This document shows, piece after piece, positions 7,494-16,275 of a DNA stretch of 47,306 nucleotides. Source of the DNA: UBA2108 sp002713215 (GTDB lineage Bacteria > Bacteroidota > Bacteroidia > Flavobacteriales_G > Salibacteraceae); contig CALAPY010000086.1 in the NCBI GenBank assembly GCA_937891015.1, positions 1 through 47,306 of the forward strand, read 5' to 3'. Within the stretch, counting starts at the first letter, position 1. Each line of letters starts with the position of its first letter. The translations under genes were made by a program, and so were the position numbers. Under the pieces are notes generated by a model. That model worked only from the letters and a program-made list of their open reading frames with translations, searched no databases and was not told the origin of the DNA.

Positions 7494-8705
7494 TTAATTA
7501 TTATACAATTTAATTTTACCCTTTGTTAGCTGATGGTCAAGAACTTGTTGATGACGGAAGTCATAGATTAATATAACTCCATTTGATTTTTGCATTTGAT
7601 CAACTCCAACTAAATTGGTAAAGGTTATTTCTAGGGAGTTATTTTTTGACTTACTTGACATCTCCACGTAAATAATAGAGACAATCTCTGCCTTGATCTC
7701 ATTCATTTTTAAATATTCCTTGCAAGCCCCCTCCTCCATATGATCATATAAAAATGAGGGTGTCACAGTTGTAGCTTTGTAAGGAATTGTTGGATATTTT
7801 ATCATAGCTGTAACAAGGACATCCGATAATTCATTGGTTTTAATGATCCAGTCACTAACCATCATTTTCAATGATTCGGCTTTTTTATACGGATTAAAAG
7901 CCACTGTATCCCTGAAAAAAGTCCCTGTACTTCGTTGATCTACCCAATAGGCAGGTTCAACCATATTGGCAAGTACATTATTTAGTAAATGTTGTAATTC
8001 AAAATAGTTTCCTTGGAAGGATGTTGAATCAAGTATAGCTAATAAATATTCTGAATAGAAGGTCAATTCAGTATTGGTTCCAAGAATTGAGGGTTTATCC
8101 TTTTTACTCGATGCATAATAAAATAAATCAGCATCAAACGTTGGGGGAATCTTCGGATTAACAAACAAATATCTATCCAATAATTTAGAGTAAAAGCTTT
8201 TATTTTTATAATAAGCATTTTGTGGTAGAATTGGCATAGTGGTCAAAGCCATAGTTTTTATCAATGCATGCTGTGGTTCAATAATTCCTCCACTATAACA
8301 GGAATCTACAATCAATATGATTTTGAATTTGTTAGAAAATTGTGTAAGAGATTCCCTTATTTCATACTCAAGAACCATTCGGTCATAAAAACAAAGGAAT
8401 TGCCAATTATCCTTGTCTTTTTTATTATCCCTTTTCTCCAGGTTTAAACCATGTCCAGAGAAGGTTATTAATAAATACCCCTCCTCCGTTTGAGATAGAG
8501 ACGCATATTGATCTAACCGTTTTTTTATATTTTTCCATGTAGCTCTTTTCCCTGTGATAAATTCTATTTGTTCATACCAATTATCCCGTCGTGCGAAATC
8601 ACAAAAGCTTTTAGCATTTTTATATGCTCTATCTAAGGGTTTGTTGGACTCATAATGTTGACCTTCAACATAATTTACCCCAACAAATATTCCATATCCT
8701 TTCAT
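7494..8705 (-). CDS. caspase-like (peptidase C14) protease
   Basis: 403 residues. The N-terminal p20-like domain (about 1-240) has both catalytic residues of the caspase/metacaspase fold: His85 in LLITFSGHGLN and Cys136 in IILIVDSCYSGG, plus the opening strand GYGIFVGVNYVEG. The C-terminal 150 residues carry no domain I recognise. There is no signal peptide, so it should be cytoplasmic. Bacterial caspase homologues of this type (orthocaspases) usually cleave after Arg/Lys, and take part in signalling, toxicity or defence. The gene is 10 bases from an upstream barrel-protein gene and 11 from a downstream small gene, in a series ending with a kinase/regulator pair. Substrate unknown. Confidence 0.88.
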   Translation of the reverse strand: MKGYGIFVGVNYVEGQHYESNKPLDRAYKNAKSFCDFARRDNWYEQIEFITGKRATWKNIKKRLDQYASLSQTEEGYLLITFSGHGLNLEKRDNKKDKDNWQFLCFYDRMVLEYEIRESLTQFSNKFKIILIVDSCYSGGIIEPQHALIKTMALTTMPILPQNAYYKNKSFYSKLLDRYLFVNPKIPPTFDADLFYYASSKKDKPSILGTNTELTFYSEYLLAILDSTSFQGNYFELQHLLNNVLANMVEPAYWVDQRSTGTFFRDTVAFNPYKKAESLKMMVSDWIIKTNELSDVLVTAMIKYPTIPYKATTVTPSFLYDHMEEGACKEYLKMNEIKAEIVSIIYVEMSSKSKNNSLEITFTNLVGVDQMQKSNGVILIYDFRHQQVLDHQLTKGKIKLYNN

Positions 8706-8715
8706 ATTCTTTTAT

Positions 8716-10158
8716 TTAAAAATTATAACTCAATCCCAAAAAACCACCGGATTCCCAAACGTCCATAGTAGGAACTTCTCCATCTCCGGTATACAATCCA
8801 CCTACTTCTAACCCGGATTGAAGCCTTTTTACTTTACCCAAGGCATATCCGCCGTTTAGCACAATCCGTTGTTTTCGTCCAACAAATAGATTAAGGCCTA
8901 AGAGGTACTGAATATTCCCTTCGGTATTCAATAAAGCACCAACCCCAAGACCACCGTTAATCCACGAGGTTGTTCTCCAGTAAAAGTGAGCCATTCCTCC
9001 AATACTTACTAAAAAGTCGCCATTGTCCTTAAGCAGAATCCGTTTATTAGTTCCCTCGCTTATATCAATAATGCTGTCAGTAGTCACATAGTTTTGATCG
9101 CGGTAATAAGTGGTATCTATATAGGTTTCATCCTGGGTCAAAAACTGTTGGTCCTTTAGGGTTGTAAAAAACAACCCGGCACTTCCGTCAATCTTTACTC
9201 CTCCGTTGATTCTAACTTTTATCGGTTTTTCATCGGCGGATCGAAGTGCCTTCTCTCCTTCTTTAATTTCTAATTTTAAGTGCAATTCATCGTAAGTATC
9301 AGGTGCCGTAGCGTCGAATACTTGATAATTTTTAAGCCCCTTTAACTGATCATACTTATTAGCAGCCTTTGTATACGTTTCAACATAATTTTGATAGTCT
9401 TCTACTAGTAAGTAATCCTTAAAATCAGCGATGATATTTTCAGCGGCAGACTCAATGGACTCTTCTGTAAATGCGGCACCCAGGTGGTATAAAAGCTGCC
9501 GATTAAGAAAACTCCAGTCTGCACGATAAACGCTTTCATTCCACATGGCGTTACCCTTGATTTCTTCTTCATAACTGTTGAGGTCTTCGTTTAATTGGGA
9601 GAACAAAGAAGTCCAATACTGCAATTCCTTCTTTATGGAATCTCGTTGAAATAATATATCATCTCCAGCTATGCCATGCAACCCCTTGACGTGAACCTTA
9701 TCCTCCTCTTTATCAACTGCATCACTGGTTGACTTTATGCTTCCCATGCCTATGGCCTCGCCTAATTCTGAGGAGATTTCAAATTGATCGTTATTATAGT
9801 ATTCCTTGGTCAACTTAATGCTATGAGTTATCGGATTCGAGTTTAAAACAATGACTCCCGTAGGAATTCTTGCCCTAGTAGTAAGCTTAGATGTTTGAAC
9901 AGCATTTAAACCGGACTTATCAACCTTTATCATATAAGGGTCTTTAAGCTTTATGTCGTAGACCACAAATCGGGCTTTCCTCCCTTCCTTATAACTTTGT
10001 GTAACTTGTTGCAGTATTTCAGATGTACTCGATACACCTAGCTGACTTAGAGCCTCTAAGCGTTGTTCATAGGTTGGAAAAAATTGCCACGATTGGGCTT
10101 GAATATCGAAAGTGAATACTAGGATTAGTGTGGATATTAAAAGTTCTTTTAGTTTCAT
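8716..10158 (-). CDS. exported protein with C-terminal outer-membrane-barrel-like region
   Basis: 480 residues from the ATG at 10156-10158 (an ATG three codons earlier is possible). A signal peptide is clear (KLKELLISTLILVFTFDIQA, then QSWQF). The middle (about 150-290) is helical and charged, with coiled-coil character. The last 180 residues have alternating strand patterns with Gly/aromatic residues and end GGFLGLSYNF, with terminal Phe, as in outer-membrane beta barrels. I recognise no named family. It is the first gene of the caspase/two-component series, 10 bases from the caspase gene. It may be the envelope component of that system; this is inferred from position only. Confidence 0.75.
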   Translation of the reverse strand: MKLKELLISTLILVFTFDIQAQSWQFFPTYEQRLEALSQLGVSSTSEILQQVTQSYKEGRKARFVVYDIKLKDPYMIKVDKSGLNAVQTSKLTTRARIPTGVIVLNSNPITHSIKLTKEYYNNDQFEISSELGEAIGMGSIKSTSDAVDKEEDKVHVKGLHGIAGDDILFQRDSIKKELQYWTSLFSQLNEDLNSYEEEIKGNAMWNESVYRADWSFLNRQLLYHLGAAFTEESIESAAENIIADFKDYLLVEDYQNYVETYTKAANKYDQLKGLKNYQVFDATAPDTYDELHLKLEIKEGEKALRSADEKPIKVRINGGVKIDGSAGLFFTTLKDQQFLTQDETYIDTTYYRDQNYVTTDSIIDISEGTNKRILLKDNGDFLVSIGGMAHFYWRTTSWINGGLGVGALLNTEGNIQYLLGLNLFVGRKQRIVLNGGYALGKVKRLQSGLEVGGLYTGDGEVPTMDVWESGGFLGLSYNF

Positions 10159-10237
10159 AGAATGCATTTATCTATATGTTTTCATGTGCTCTTTTATATT
10201 TATTTCAACTGATTTATTCTGATGGGCCGGAGTTAAA

Positions 10238-10265
10238 CCGAGGTGCAATAAATATTGCACCTCGG
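10238..10265 (-). terminator. hairpin terminator of the 89-residue gene
   Basis: Perfect 12-base arms, CCGAGGTGCAAT (10238-10249) and ATTGCACCTCGG (10254-10265), with a 4-base loop, start right after the stop codon of the 89-residue gene. The following U-run on the minus strand is short (TTTAAC). It separates that gene from the exported-protein gene downstream. Confidence 0.65.
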
Positions 10266-10269
10266 ATTA

Positions 10270-10539
10270 TTAGGCTGGACAGATTTTATCCATTGTTTGT
10301 CCAAAAACTCTAATGATTTGCTTAATTGTTGGTGTAACAAAAGGAAGCTTAATTAGAATCAACAAGAGTGGTCTGATTTTCTTATATATCCGGCAAATGA
10401 CCTTTAGTTTTTCATCTGCGGATAGACGTTCAAATGTGGTAGCCTGTTTTTCAAAATCGACTAAGCTACGCTCATCAGCTTCTACTTCCCTTATCTCCTT
10501 TGCCAAGGACTCGAATGAATTCTCTTCAAAATTTCCCAT
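10270..10539 (-). CDS. small hypothetical protein with amphipathic/hydrophobic C-terminus
   Basis: 89 residues: an acidic N-terminal half (SFESLAKEIREVEADERSLV, about 8-27), a LSADEKLKVICRIYKKIRP segment, then a hydrophobic part (LLLILIKLPFVTPTIKQII, about 57-75). No signal peptide and no family that I recognise. It has its own terminator hairpin just downstream, so it is probably an independent unit rather than the head of the caspase series. The hydrophobic segment could touch a membrane. Reading frame quality and the well-placed terminator support it being real. Confidence 0.65.
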   Translation of the reverse strand: MGNFEENSFESLAKEIREVEADERSLVDFEKQATTFERLSADEKLKVICRIYKKIRPLLLILIKLPFVTPTIKQIIRVFGQTMDKICPA

Positions 10540-10783
10540 AATAATTGTTTTAATTAATAATGGATCAAAGGTGAATCGTTGTTAAACCATTGTTCTCATG
10601 GTTTTCCGTGATTCCAGTATAGTTGAAAGGGAGTATTTTGGTTGCTTGGATAAAAAAATGGTTCGGAATACCCCTTCCTGCTTTAAGGTAAGTACACCAA
10701 ATGAACAATTCTTGGAAACCGGATACAATAGGGGGAAACCCTATTTTCGATCATTGGTCAAAATAGGCGGTAGGAAGGAAGTC

Positions 10784-11260
10784 TTAAACCCAAAACCAGC
10801 CGTGACAACCGGCCACAGTTCCTGCAACAGTTAATAAGCTCAAAAGCAGTAGCGCCCAATGAGCCCTGTGCATAATTGCAAAGGTCTTTGCCGGATTCTT
10901 TTCGGCATAGGTTTTAAATAACTTATGCAACACGAGGGGTTCGAGTATAAAAAGTACTACGGTAAACAATACCCACACCAGGGTCATAGCATGAATCCAC
11001 CAGTATTTGAAATCTAAATACCTACCCCACGCATCCATAACGTAAAGCATATAAAAGCCACTAATACCGGTTAATAGAGTTGTAACCTTGGCCTGTAAAG
11101 CAAAACGACCTTCTATTTGTTCAAAGGTCTTTATTTGGTCTTCTTTGGAAGCAAGTTTTTTAATTGCCGGAATAATCACAGTCGTTACCATAGCCACTCC
11201 ACCAATCCAAAGAACTACGGCCAATACATGCATAACCCTGGCTAAAGCAAAATCATTCAT
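10784..11260 (-). CDS. CopD-like four-helix membrane protein
   Basis: 158 residues with four predicted membrane helices (about 4-27, 52-72, 85-107, 132-152). The first helix has RVMHVLAVVLWIGGVAMVT, whose HVLAVVLWIGG pattern with an intramembrane His is typical of CopD and related haem/copper-binding membrane proteins; further His residues occur in WWIHAMTLVW and MHRAHW. Role in copper uptake or redox transport is possible by family but not certain. It lies 28 bases downstream of the ASCH/PUA-like gene in a minus-strand series with a cytochrome b561. Confidence 0.75.
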   Translation of the reverse strand: MNDFALARVMHVLAVVLWIGGVAMVTTVIIPAIKKLASKEDQIKTFEQIEGRFALQAKVTTLLTGISGFYMLYVMDAWGRYLDFKYWWIHAMTLVWVLFTVVLFILEPLVLHKLFKTYAEKNPAKTFAIMHRAHWALLLLSLLTVAGTVAGCHGWFWV

Positions 11261-11288
11261 ACTTCATCCAAATTTAGAGAAGATTGGG

Positions 11289-11717
11289 TTAGTTTAACCT
11301 CACATGATTGATGTCTCCCACAGGCAACCAATCATCCATATTGCCATATTCACTTCGATCAATTTTAAAAGGGTCCAGAGGCTCAACATCTTCAACCGTA
11401 ATCAATATTAAATAACGCTTACCTGCGAAACGCTTAAACATGGCCGGGTTAAGTTTTAATGCCACCTGGTTATTTTCAACCAACATAACTGATTCTTCTT
11501 TGGTTAGTTTATCGCTTTGTATTAGCTCCCGAATTCCGGCTTTAGCTTTAACCAAACCGTCTCCCTTGTTTTCAATGAAGTAAAGGGTGTCTTCTGAATT
11601 GACTCTGCCATATGGCATTTTCCGCCCCATGGCTCCTCTTATTACCATGTTCTTTTCACCAGACAACAAGTTGTCCAATTCCTTCGCCTTGGCATCTAAA
11701 TAAACAACGTGATCCAT
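11289..11717 (-). CDS. ASCH/PUA-like domain protein
   Basis: 142 residues without signal peptide or membrane helix. The pattern KRYLILITVEDVEPLDPFKI followed by GNMDDWLPVGDI near the C-terminus, and MVIRGAMGRKMPYGRV near the N-terminus, match a widespread small family that I associate with the ASCH/PUA-like fold, which often binds RNA or nucleotides. Function is unknown. It sits 21 bases downstream of the acyl-CoA synthetase and 28 upstream of the CopD-like gene, so is likely co-transcribed. Confidence 0.75.
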   Translation of the reverse strand: MDHVVYLDAKAKELDNLLSGEKNMVIRGAMGRKMPYGRVNSEDTLYFIENKGDGLVKAKAGIRELIQSDKLTKEESVMLVENNQVALKLNPAMFKRFAGKRYLILITVEDVEPLDPFKIDRSEYGNMDDWLPVGDINHVRLN

Positions 11718-11738
11718 CTTTACTCTTAATTCAACTCT

Positions 11739-13796
11739 TCAGTGCTTCAATAATATCCTGGTATCAACTGCAGTGATCGCCTCCAGATTACCGAGTAACG
11801 GATTAATATCCATTTCCTTTATTTCAGGGGCCAGATGAACCAAGGTTGAAACTCTACTTACAAAGTCCGCAAACAACTCCAGATTCACTCCTTCCCTACC
11901 TCTAACTCCTTCCAGGATTTTAAAGCCACTCAAACTGGTTATCATTTTCATGCATTCATCCGGCGATAAGGGTGCTAATCCCGATTTTACATCTTTAAGC
12001 ACTTCTATAAAAATGCCTCCAAGGCCACACAATACTAAATGTCCAAAGCCAGGATCGTGTTTTGCTCCAATGAATAATTCAATTCCTTCAATCATAGGCT
12101 GAACTAGAACTCCTTTAGCTCCTTCTATTTGCATCAAACGATTAAAGTGGTACTCAAACCCGGGCTCAGTGGAAACGTTAAGTACAACACCGTTAACATC
12201 AGTTTTGTGAACTGGACCCATAACTTTCATAACCAAAGGAAAAGAAAGCTCTGAAGCCCTGGCTTTTAGTTCTGCATAATTATCACCACTAACTTCTGCA
12301 ACCCTTGTTACACCAACTGCATCAAGAAGTGAATTCACCTTATGGGGTGGTAAAAAACCATCTGCATTGCGACCAATGACCGATCGAATTGTATCAACAT
12401 CAATATTCTCCAGGTTTGGCTGGTAGACACTTGGTTTTTGTGTTTTATAAACGGCTGGTAAGGCCCTGCCCAATACCACTTCGTCTGGAAAGTTTACATT
12501 GCCCCTGGCCAAAAATCCCTGAATTTCTTTTTGCGCATTTATAACAGAAGGTAATACGGGATAAATAGGTTTGGAACAAATGTCCAATTTTACACTAAGC
12601 ACATTGTACACATTCTCTACATCAAACAGGCCTGGGCTTCCAAACACTACAACCATGGCATCTATGTTGTCAAACTTGTGTTCGCAGAAGTCTATTATAA
12701 TTCCCAGTTGTTCAGCCGTTCCAGTTGCTAAGAAATCAATTGGATTACTAACCGAAGACCCGGGATGCAAATAACCTAAAAGATTATCCGCTTCGGGCCC
12801 TTCTATTGGAGGGATTTCCAGACCACGACTGCTTAGCGCATCGCTTAGCATAACCGCCGACCCTCCAGCGTGGGTAATAATGGCTACATTTTTTCCGGTT
12901 AAGGGCTTGTAGTTAAATATGGACGCCACTGTCAATAGCCCTTCCCTACTACTGCAGTATACGATTCCGGCTTTCTTAAATAACGCTCTAACGGTAATAT
13001 CGGAGTTGGCAATGGCTCCGGTATGTGAAGCAGCCGCTCGCGTACCGGCATCTGAACTACCCGCTTTAATAGCCGCTATTTTTGCTCCCTTACTTATTAG
13101 CGAAGAAGCGTGTTTCAATAGTTTTTGAGGATTTGATATGGATTCCAAATAGAGAAGTTTAATGTGCGGATCTTTATCTGAATCAAAATGATTATCCATG
13201 TATTCCAAAACATCTTCTACTCCTGTTTGGGCAGCATTTCCGACAGAAAGTACATTGGAAAAATGAATGCCCAATGGTACTCCGGCTTCCATGATAAATA
13301 CTGCCGTTGCTCCGGATGCCGAAATCAGGTCACAACCTTGTTGGTGCAACTTAGGAATAGGTGTAGTAAAAACTCCACGATAGTTAGCGTTTAAAACACC
13401 TATGCAATTGGGACCTATTAAACAGCCTCCCACTTCATCAATAATATGAACAATGTCAGATTCAAGCTTTTTTCCAAGTGCATCAGCTTCTCCAAAGCCT
13501 GCTGAGATAATAATAAATGCCTTTGTTTTTTTGGATCGTGTAAGGGTTTGTACTGCCTCCAGGCAGTATTGAGCCGGAATGGCCAAAATAGCCAATTCTA
13601 CTTCGGGTAAATCTTCAACAGTTGCTACACATTGAATTCCCTGAACTGTTGATTCCTTTGGATTTACAACATGTAATTGATGAGGATACTGGCCGTCAAG
13701 AATGTTCTTCAATAACTTGCCTCCGGGCTTTCTTACATCATTGGACCCACCAAGTACAGCAATTGATGTAGGATTTAGCAGTTGTTCGTTAAGCAT
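11739..13796 (-). CDS. acyl-CoA synthetase (ADP-forming), fused alpha-beta
   Basis: 685 residues from ATG 13794-13796 (a longer start at 13847 adds 17 residues, MHHFCGG..., that do not look like the family). Order: CoA-binding Rossmann domain (LNPTSIAVLGGSNDVRKPGG), succinyl-CoA-ligase-like domains (LISASGATAVFIMEAG; AAIKAGSSDAGTRAAASHTG carries the expected active-site His), linker, and an ATP-grasp domain from about residue 480 (FPLVMKVMGPVHKTDVNGVV; GLGGIFIEVLKDVKSGLAPL). Such enzymes convert an acyl-CoA, ADP and phosphate to the acid and ATP, or the reverse; acetate is the commonest substrate. With korAB nearby it would conserve energy from 2-oxoacid oxidation, but a functional link is inferred. 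Confidence 0.9.
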   Translation of the reverse strand: MLNEQLLNPTSIAVLGGSNDVRKPGGKLLKNILDGQYPHQLHVVNPKESTVQGIQCVATVEDLPEVELAILAIPAQYCLEAVQTLTRSKKTKAFIIISAGFGEADALGKKLESDIVHIIDEVGGCLIGPNCIGVLNANYRGVFTTPIPKLHQQGCDLISASGATAVFIMEAGVPLGIHFSNVLSVGNAAQTGVEDVLEYMDNHFDSDKDPHIKLLYLESISNPQKLLKHASSLISKGAKIAAIKAGSSDAGTRAAASHTGAIANSDITVRALFKKAGIVYCSSREGLLTVASIFNYKPLTGKNVAIITHAGGSAVMLSDALSSRGLEIPPIEGPEADNLLGYLHPGSSVSNPIDFLATGTAEQLGIIIDFCEHKFDNIDAMVVVFGSPGLFDVENVYNVLSVKLDICSKPIYPVLPSVINAQKEIQGFLARGNVNFPDEVVLGRALPAVYKTQKPSVYQPNLENIDVDTIRSVIGRNADGFLPPHKVNSLLDAVGVTRVAEVSGDNYAELKARASELSFPLVMKVMGPVHKTDVNGVVLNVSTEPGFEYHFNRLMQIEGAKGVLVQPMIEGIELFIGAKHDPGFGHLVLCGLGGIFIEVLKDVKSGLAPLSPDECMKMITSLSGFKILEGVRGREGVNLELFADFVSRVSTLVHLAPEIKEMDINPLLGNLEAITAVDTRILLKH

Positions 13797-13889
13797 CTGT
13801 GATTTTTTGCAAAGGTCTGCGAATATTCCTCCACAGAAATGATGCATATCATGTGGATCCGATTAATCGGATTAAGAGTATAAAAGAAA

Positions 13890-14408
13890 CTAGATTATTC
13901 TTCTAAGCGTATTTTCTTTCTTCACTATGTAATGCTTAACTACACCAACAATATGCATTACCAGTAACAACATCATTAACACAGACATGAGGCCATGTGG
14001 TTTTAGGGGTGCAATAGTGCCCCGCTCCATAATTGAATCCGGTGAATTAGTTGATAAGGCCTCTCCATACCCTCCTGTAATAAGAACACTAATGCCGCTA
14101 ATGCAAATGGCAATTATGAGGAAATAGAAAGTATTATGAATCCAGACAGCCAGTTTGTCGTTAAACTTCGATCCGGTTTTTATGTCTTTGGGTCGCTTGT
14201 GTTTAAAAAATAATATGGAGCGAACCAGCGTAAGAATAAAAACCGAAATTCCTAAAGCAGCATGAAGTTTAATAAGTCCCATTTTTTCAGTTGCTTCCAT
14301 TCCTTCCATGATTTTACCAAGCGGAAATAAGGTAAGAATCAAAATGGCAGTAAGCCAATGAATAACTATGCTTCCTTTGCTGTATTTTTCACCTAAATCA
14401 TTTAACAT
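13890..14408 (-). CDS. cytochrome b561 family membrane protein
   Basis: 172 residues with four membrane helices. His residues placed for two b-type haems are visible: IVIHWLTAILILTLFPLGKI (helix 1), IKLHAALGISVFILTLVRSI (helix 2), WIHNTFYFLIIAICISGISV (helix 3) and PHGLMSVLMMLLLVMHIVGV then KHYIVKKENTLRRI (helix 4). These proteins move electrons between the quinone pool or periplasmic donors. The start ATG is followed by LNDLGEKYSKGSIVIHW, as usual. It is divergent from the Rof-like gene and upstream of the acyl-CoA synthetase (about 90 bases). Confidence 0.9.
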   Translation of the reverse strand: MLNDLGEKYSKGSIVIHWLTAILILTLFPLGKIMEGMEATEKMGLIKLHAALGISVFILTLVRSILFFKHKRPKDIKTGSKFNDKLAVWIHNTFYFLIIAICISGISVLITGGYGEALSTNSPDSIMERGTIAPLKPHGLMSVLMMLLLVMHIVGVVKHYIVKKENTLRRII

Positions 14409-14501
14409 ACTCCTGGTAAATTACATTTATTTTAATAGATAAGTTTTGCCTTGACTTTAGATTAGATATCCAAAGTACAAAATATTATAAGCTTCTGGTT
14501 T

Positions 14502-14509
14502 TAAATTTG
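14502..14509 (+). promoter_or_regulatory. -7 element of Bacteroidota type before the Rof-like gene
   Basis: TAAATTTG at 14502-14509 matches TAnnTTTG exactly and would start transcription near 14516, leaving a leader of about 25 bases before the ATG at 14541. No clear -33 TTTG was seen at the usual distance. Confidence 0.5.
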
Positions 14510-14540
14510 AAAACAAAATGATACTCAATAGATTTGTCGC

Positions 14541-14822
14541 ATGAATTCTGATAAAAAAACTCTGAGCACGGTTTATGTTCCCATTGACTGTAGCTTCCAC
14601 GATCAGCTCTTGGAATTGGCTACTTTCAGAAAAGAAATTGACATTATCTATATGGACACGAAAGGGCAAAACCAAAGCATTTATGATAGAATTGCTGACG
14701 TATATATTAATAAAAGTAAGGAGGAGTTCCTAAAAACGAATTCAGGGTTGGAAATAAGGCTTGATCGAGTTGTTAAGGCAGGCGATTATAACAACCCATA
14801 TGAATCGTGCTCGATTGACTAA
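14541..14822 (+). CDS. rof: Rof-like Rho-binding antiterminator
   Basis: 93 residues of the Rof/YaeO type, an Sm-like beta barrel that binds the Rho hexamer and inhibits termination. The pattern YVPIDCSFHDQLLELATFRK near the start matches the family's PINCxxYDxLELAC opening, and GLEIRLDRVVKAGDY near the end matches ELRLDKI. It is slightly longer than the E. coli protein (about 85), with an insertion around ADVYINKSKEEFLKT. It is the only plus-strand gene of its area and has its own -7 element. The family call is from recalled sequence pattern; binding to Rho is inferred. Confidence 0.75.
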   Translation: MNSDKKTLSTVYVPIDCSFHDQLLELATFRKEIDIIYMDTKGQNQSIYDRIADVYINKSKEEFLKTNSGLEIRLDRVVKAGDYNNPYESCSID

Positions 14823-14913
14823 AAAGTCCTTAAGAACAAACAGGGTATAACGCGGCCGGGCGCTTTTGAGAAAACTGGCCAATGCGTATAGCACATAATA
14901 CTAATAACCAGTT

Positions 14914-16152
14914 TCAGTGCTGGATTATGATTTTTGAAACCTGCGTAGTCTTGGCATTGGCAGTTTGTAACCAATAAACTCCGGAAGGAAATGTTGAGAC
15001 ATCTACAGTTAACCTTGATGCCTTGCTATACATGTTTTCAAGCATTAAACTACCGGTTTGATCAAATATCCGGATTTGATAGTCCATTTGTTCAGTTTGA
15101 TCAAGATTCAAGATGATAAAAGAGTTGACTGGATTTGGAAATACCCTTATCTCCTTATAGTTACCGTTATCGCCCGGAATTTTTGGTAGAAAGGTGCTAG
15201 TTACACCGGTTTCGTTTTTATAAATGGAACCTGACATGTTAACTACGTATAAATCACCGGTATTGGACAAGGCAATACCATTGAGGTATCTAAAAAAACT
15301 GGGACCCAATTTAGTAGTGTCGATTTTCCAATTAGTTCCCCCATCAGTAGTTTTAAGAACAACATCCCTTTCTCCGGTCATTGGATGTCCACCAACTACA
15401 TATCCCATATTCTCATTCAAAAAGACCACATCTCTTAGGTGAGTTTGGGTGTTGGGTGATTGTTTTACCCAGGTTACGCCCCCATCGCTTGTTTTTACTA
15501 TCTCCCCTGGCCCACAAGCAAAACCAACTTTGTTATTCACGAAATAAATAGAATAAAAGAAGGAGGTACTTGTTCCATATACTTTTTTCCAGGTACTACC
15601 ACCATCAGTAGTTCGCACTATGTTTGGGCCAGCAACGAAGCCAGTGCTACCATCAATAAAATCTATTCTTTCGTTTGAACCCTGCCCAGTGTTGTTAAGT
15701 GATGACCAGGTATTTCCACCGTCCTCAGTTTTAAGAAACGTCCCACCGTCTCCACTTATAAATCCTATTTTCGCATCAATAAAATAGACCTCAATTATAC
15801 CAGTGGCGGTGTGATTTAATTTTATCCATGAAACCCCTCCATCGGCAGTCTTTATTACTGTTGATCCTCCTGCTGCATATCCAACCTTATCACTTATAAA
15901 GTGAAGACTATACAAGAGATCCGTAGTATTGGTTGTTAGTTTTGTCCAGGAGGCACCTGCATTTATGGTTTTAAGAACAACACCATTATCTCCGGTAGCA
16001 TAGCCAATTTGATCGTTAACGAAGTCAACTGCATAGAGAGCGGAAGTGATTCCACTGTTATTTTTTTGCCACTGTGCCTTGGTCGAAAAGCCAAGTGTAA
16101 ACAGGAAGGTAAATAAGGATAAAACAAGTACTGTATTTCTTTTCAATTTCAT
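14914..16152 (-). CDS. Ycf48-like repeat protein with T9SS sorting domain
   Basis: 412 residues from ATG 16150-16152, which places a good signal peptide (KLKRNTVLVLSLFTFLFTLG) at the start; a longer reading to 16176 adds eight residues before it. Residues about 30-320 are repeated units of the Ycf48/BNR-propeller kind: VYFIDAKIGFISGDGGTFLK then TEDGGNTWSSL, VVFLNENMGYVVGG, and so on, about seven copies. The last 80 residues are a T9SS type A sorting domain (VFPNPVNSFIILNL ... FPSGVYWLQT). The protein should be secreted and surface-attached; ligand unknown. It lies downstream of the LytTR regulator gene with a 123-base gap. Confidence 0.88.
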   Translation of the reverse strand: MKLKRNTVLVLSLFTFLFTLGFSTKAQWQKNNSGITSALYAVDFVNDQIGYATGDNGVVLKTINAGASWTKLTTNTTDLLYSLHFISDKVGYAAGGSTVIKTADGGVSWIKLNHTATGIIEVYFIDAKIGFISGDGGTFLKTEDGGNTWSSLNNTGQGSNERIDFIDGSTGFVAGPNIVRTTDGGSTWKKVYGTSTSFFYSIYFVNNKVGFACGPGEIVKTSDGGVTWVKQSPNTQTHLRDVVFLNENMGYVVGGHPMTGERDVVLKTTDGGTNWKIDTTKLGPSFFRYLNGIALSNTGDLYVVNMSGSIYKNETGVTSTFLPKIPGDNGNYKEIRVFPNPVNSFIILNLDQTEQMDYQIRIFDQTGSLMLENMYSKASRLTVDVSTFPSGVYWLQTANAKTTQVSKIIIQH

Positions 16153-16275
16153 AACTAAGGTAATTTCTACCATCAAATACTTACCTGTTGCAAACAGGGT
16201 TGGACATTTTAGGTGTAGAATAATTATACGTAGCGTCTTTTTGATTAAACGTTGATAATCAGAACATTAAACCAG

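Noticed and set aside
10727..10745. AATAGGG/CCCTATT hairpin followed by TTTT on the plus strand
   Set aside because: No accepted plus-strand gene ends there, and on the minus strand, where the CopD-like gene ends, no T-run follows.
10598..10834. Plus-strand open frame of 78 codons
   Set aside because: Its second part runs antisense through the end of the CopD-like gene and the protein is low in recognisable structure; no promoter or family match. The frame is probably chance.
14457..14675. Minus-strand frame of 72 codons across the Rof-like promoter
   Set aside because: It is antisense to the Rof-like gene, which has the better family match and promoter.
14846..14890. Imperfect GC-rich dyad after the Rof-like gene (TATAACGCGGCC / GGCCAATGCGTATA)
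   Set aside because: Pairing needs bulges and no T-run follows, so neither a terminator nor an attC site is supported.
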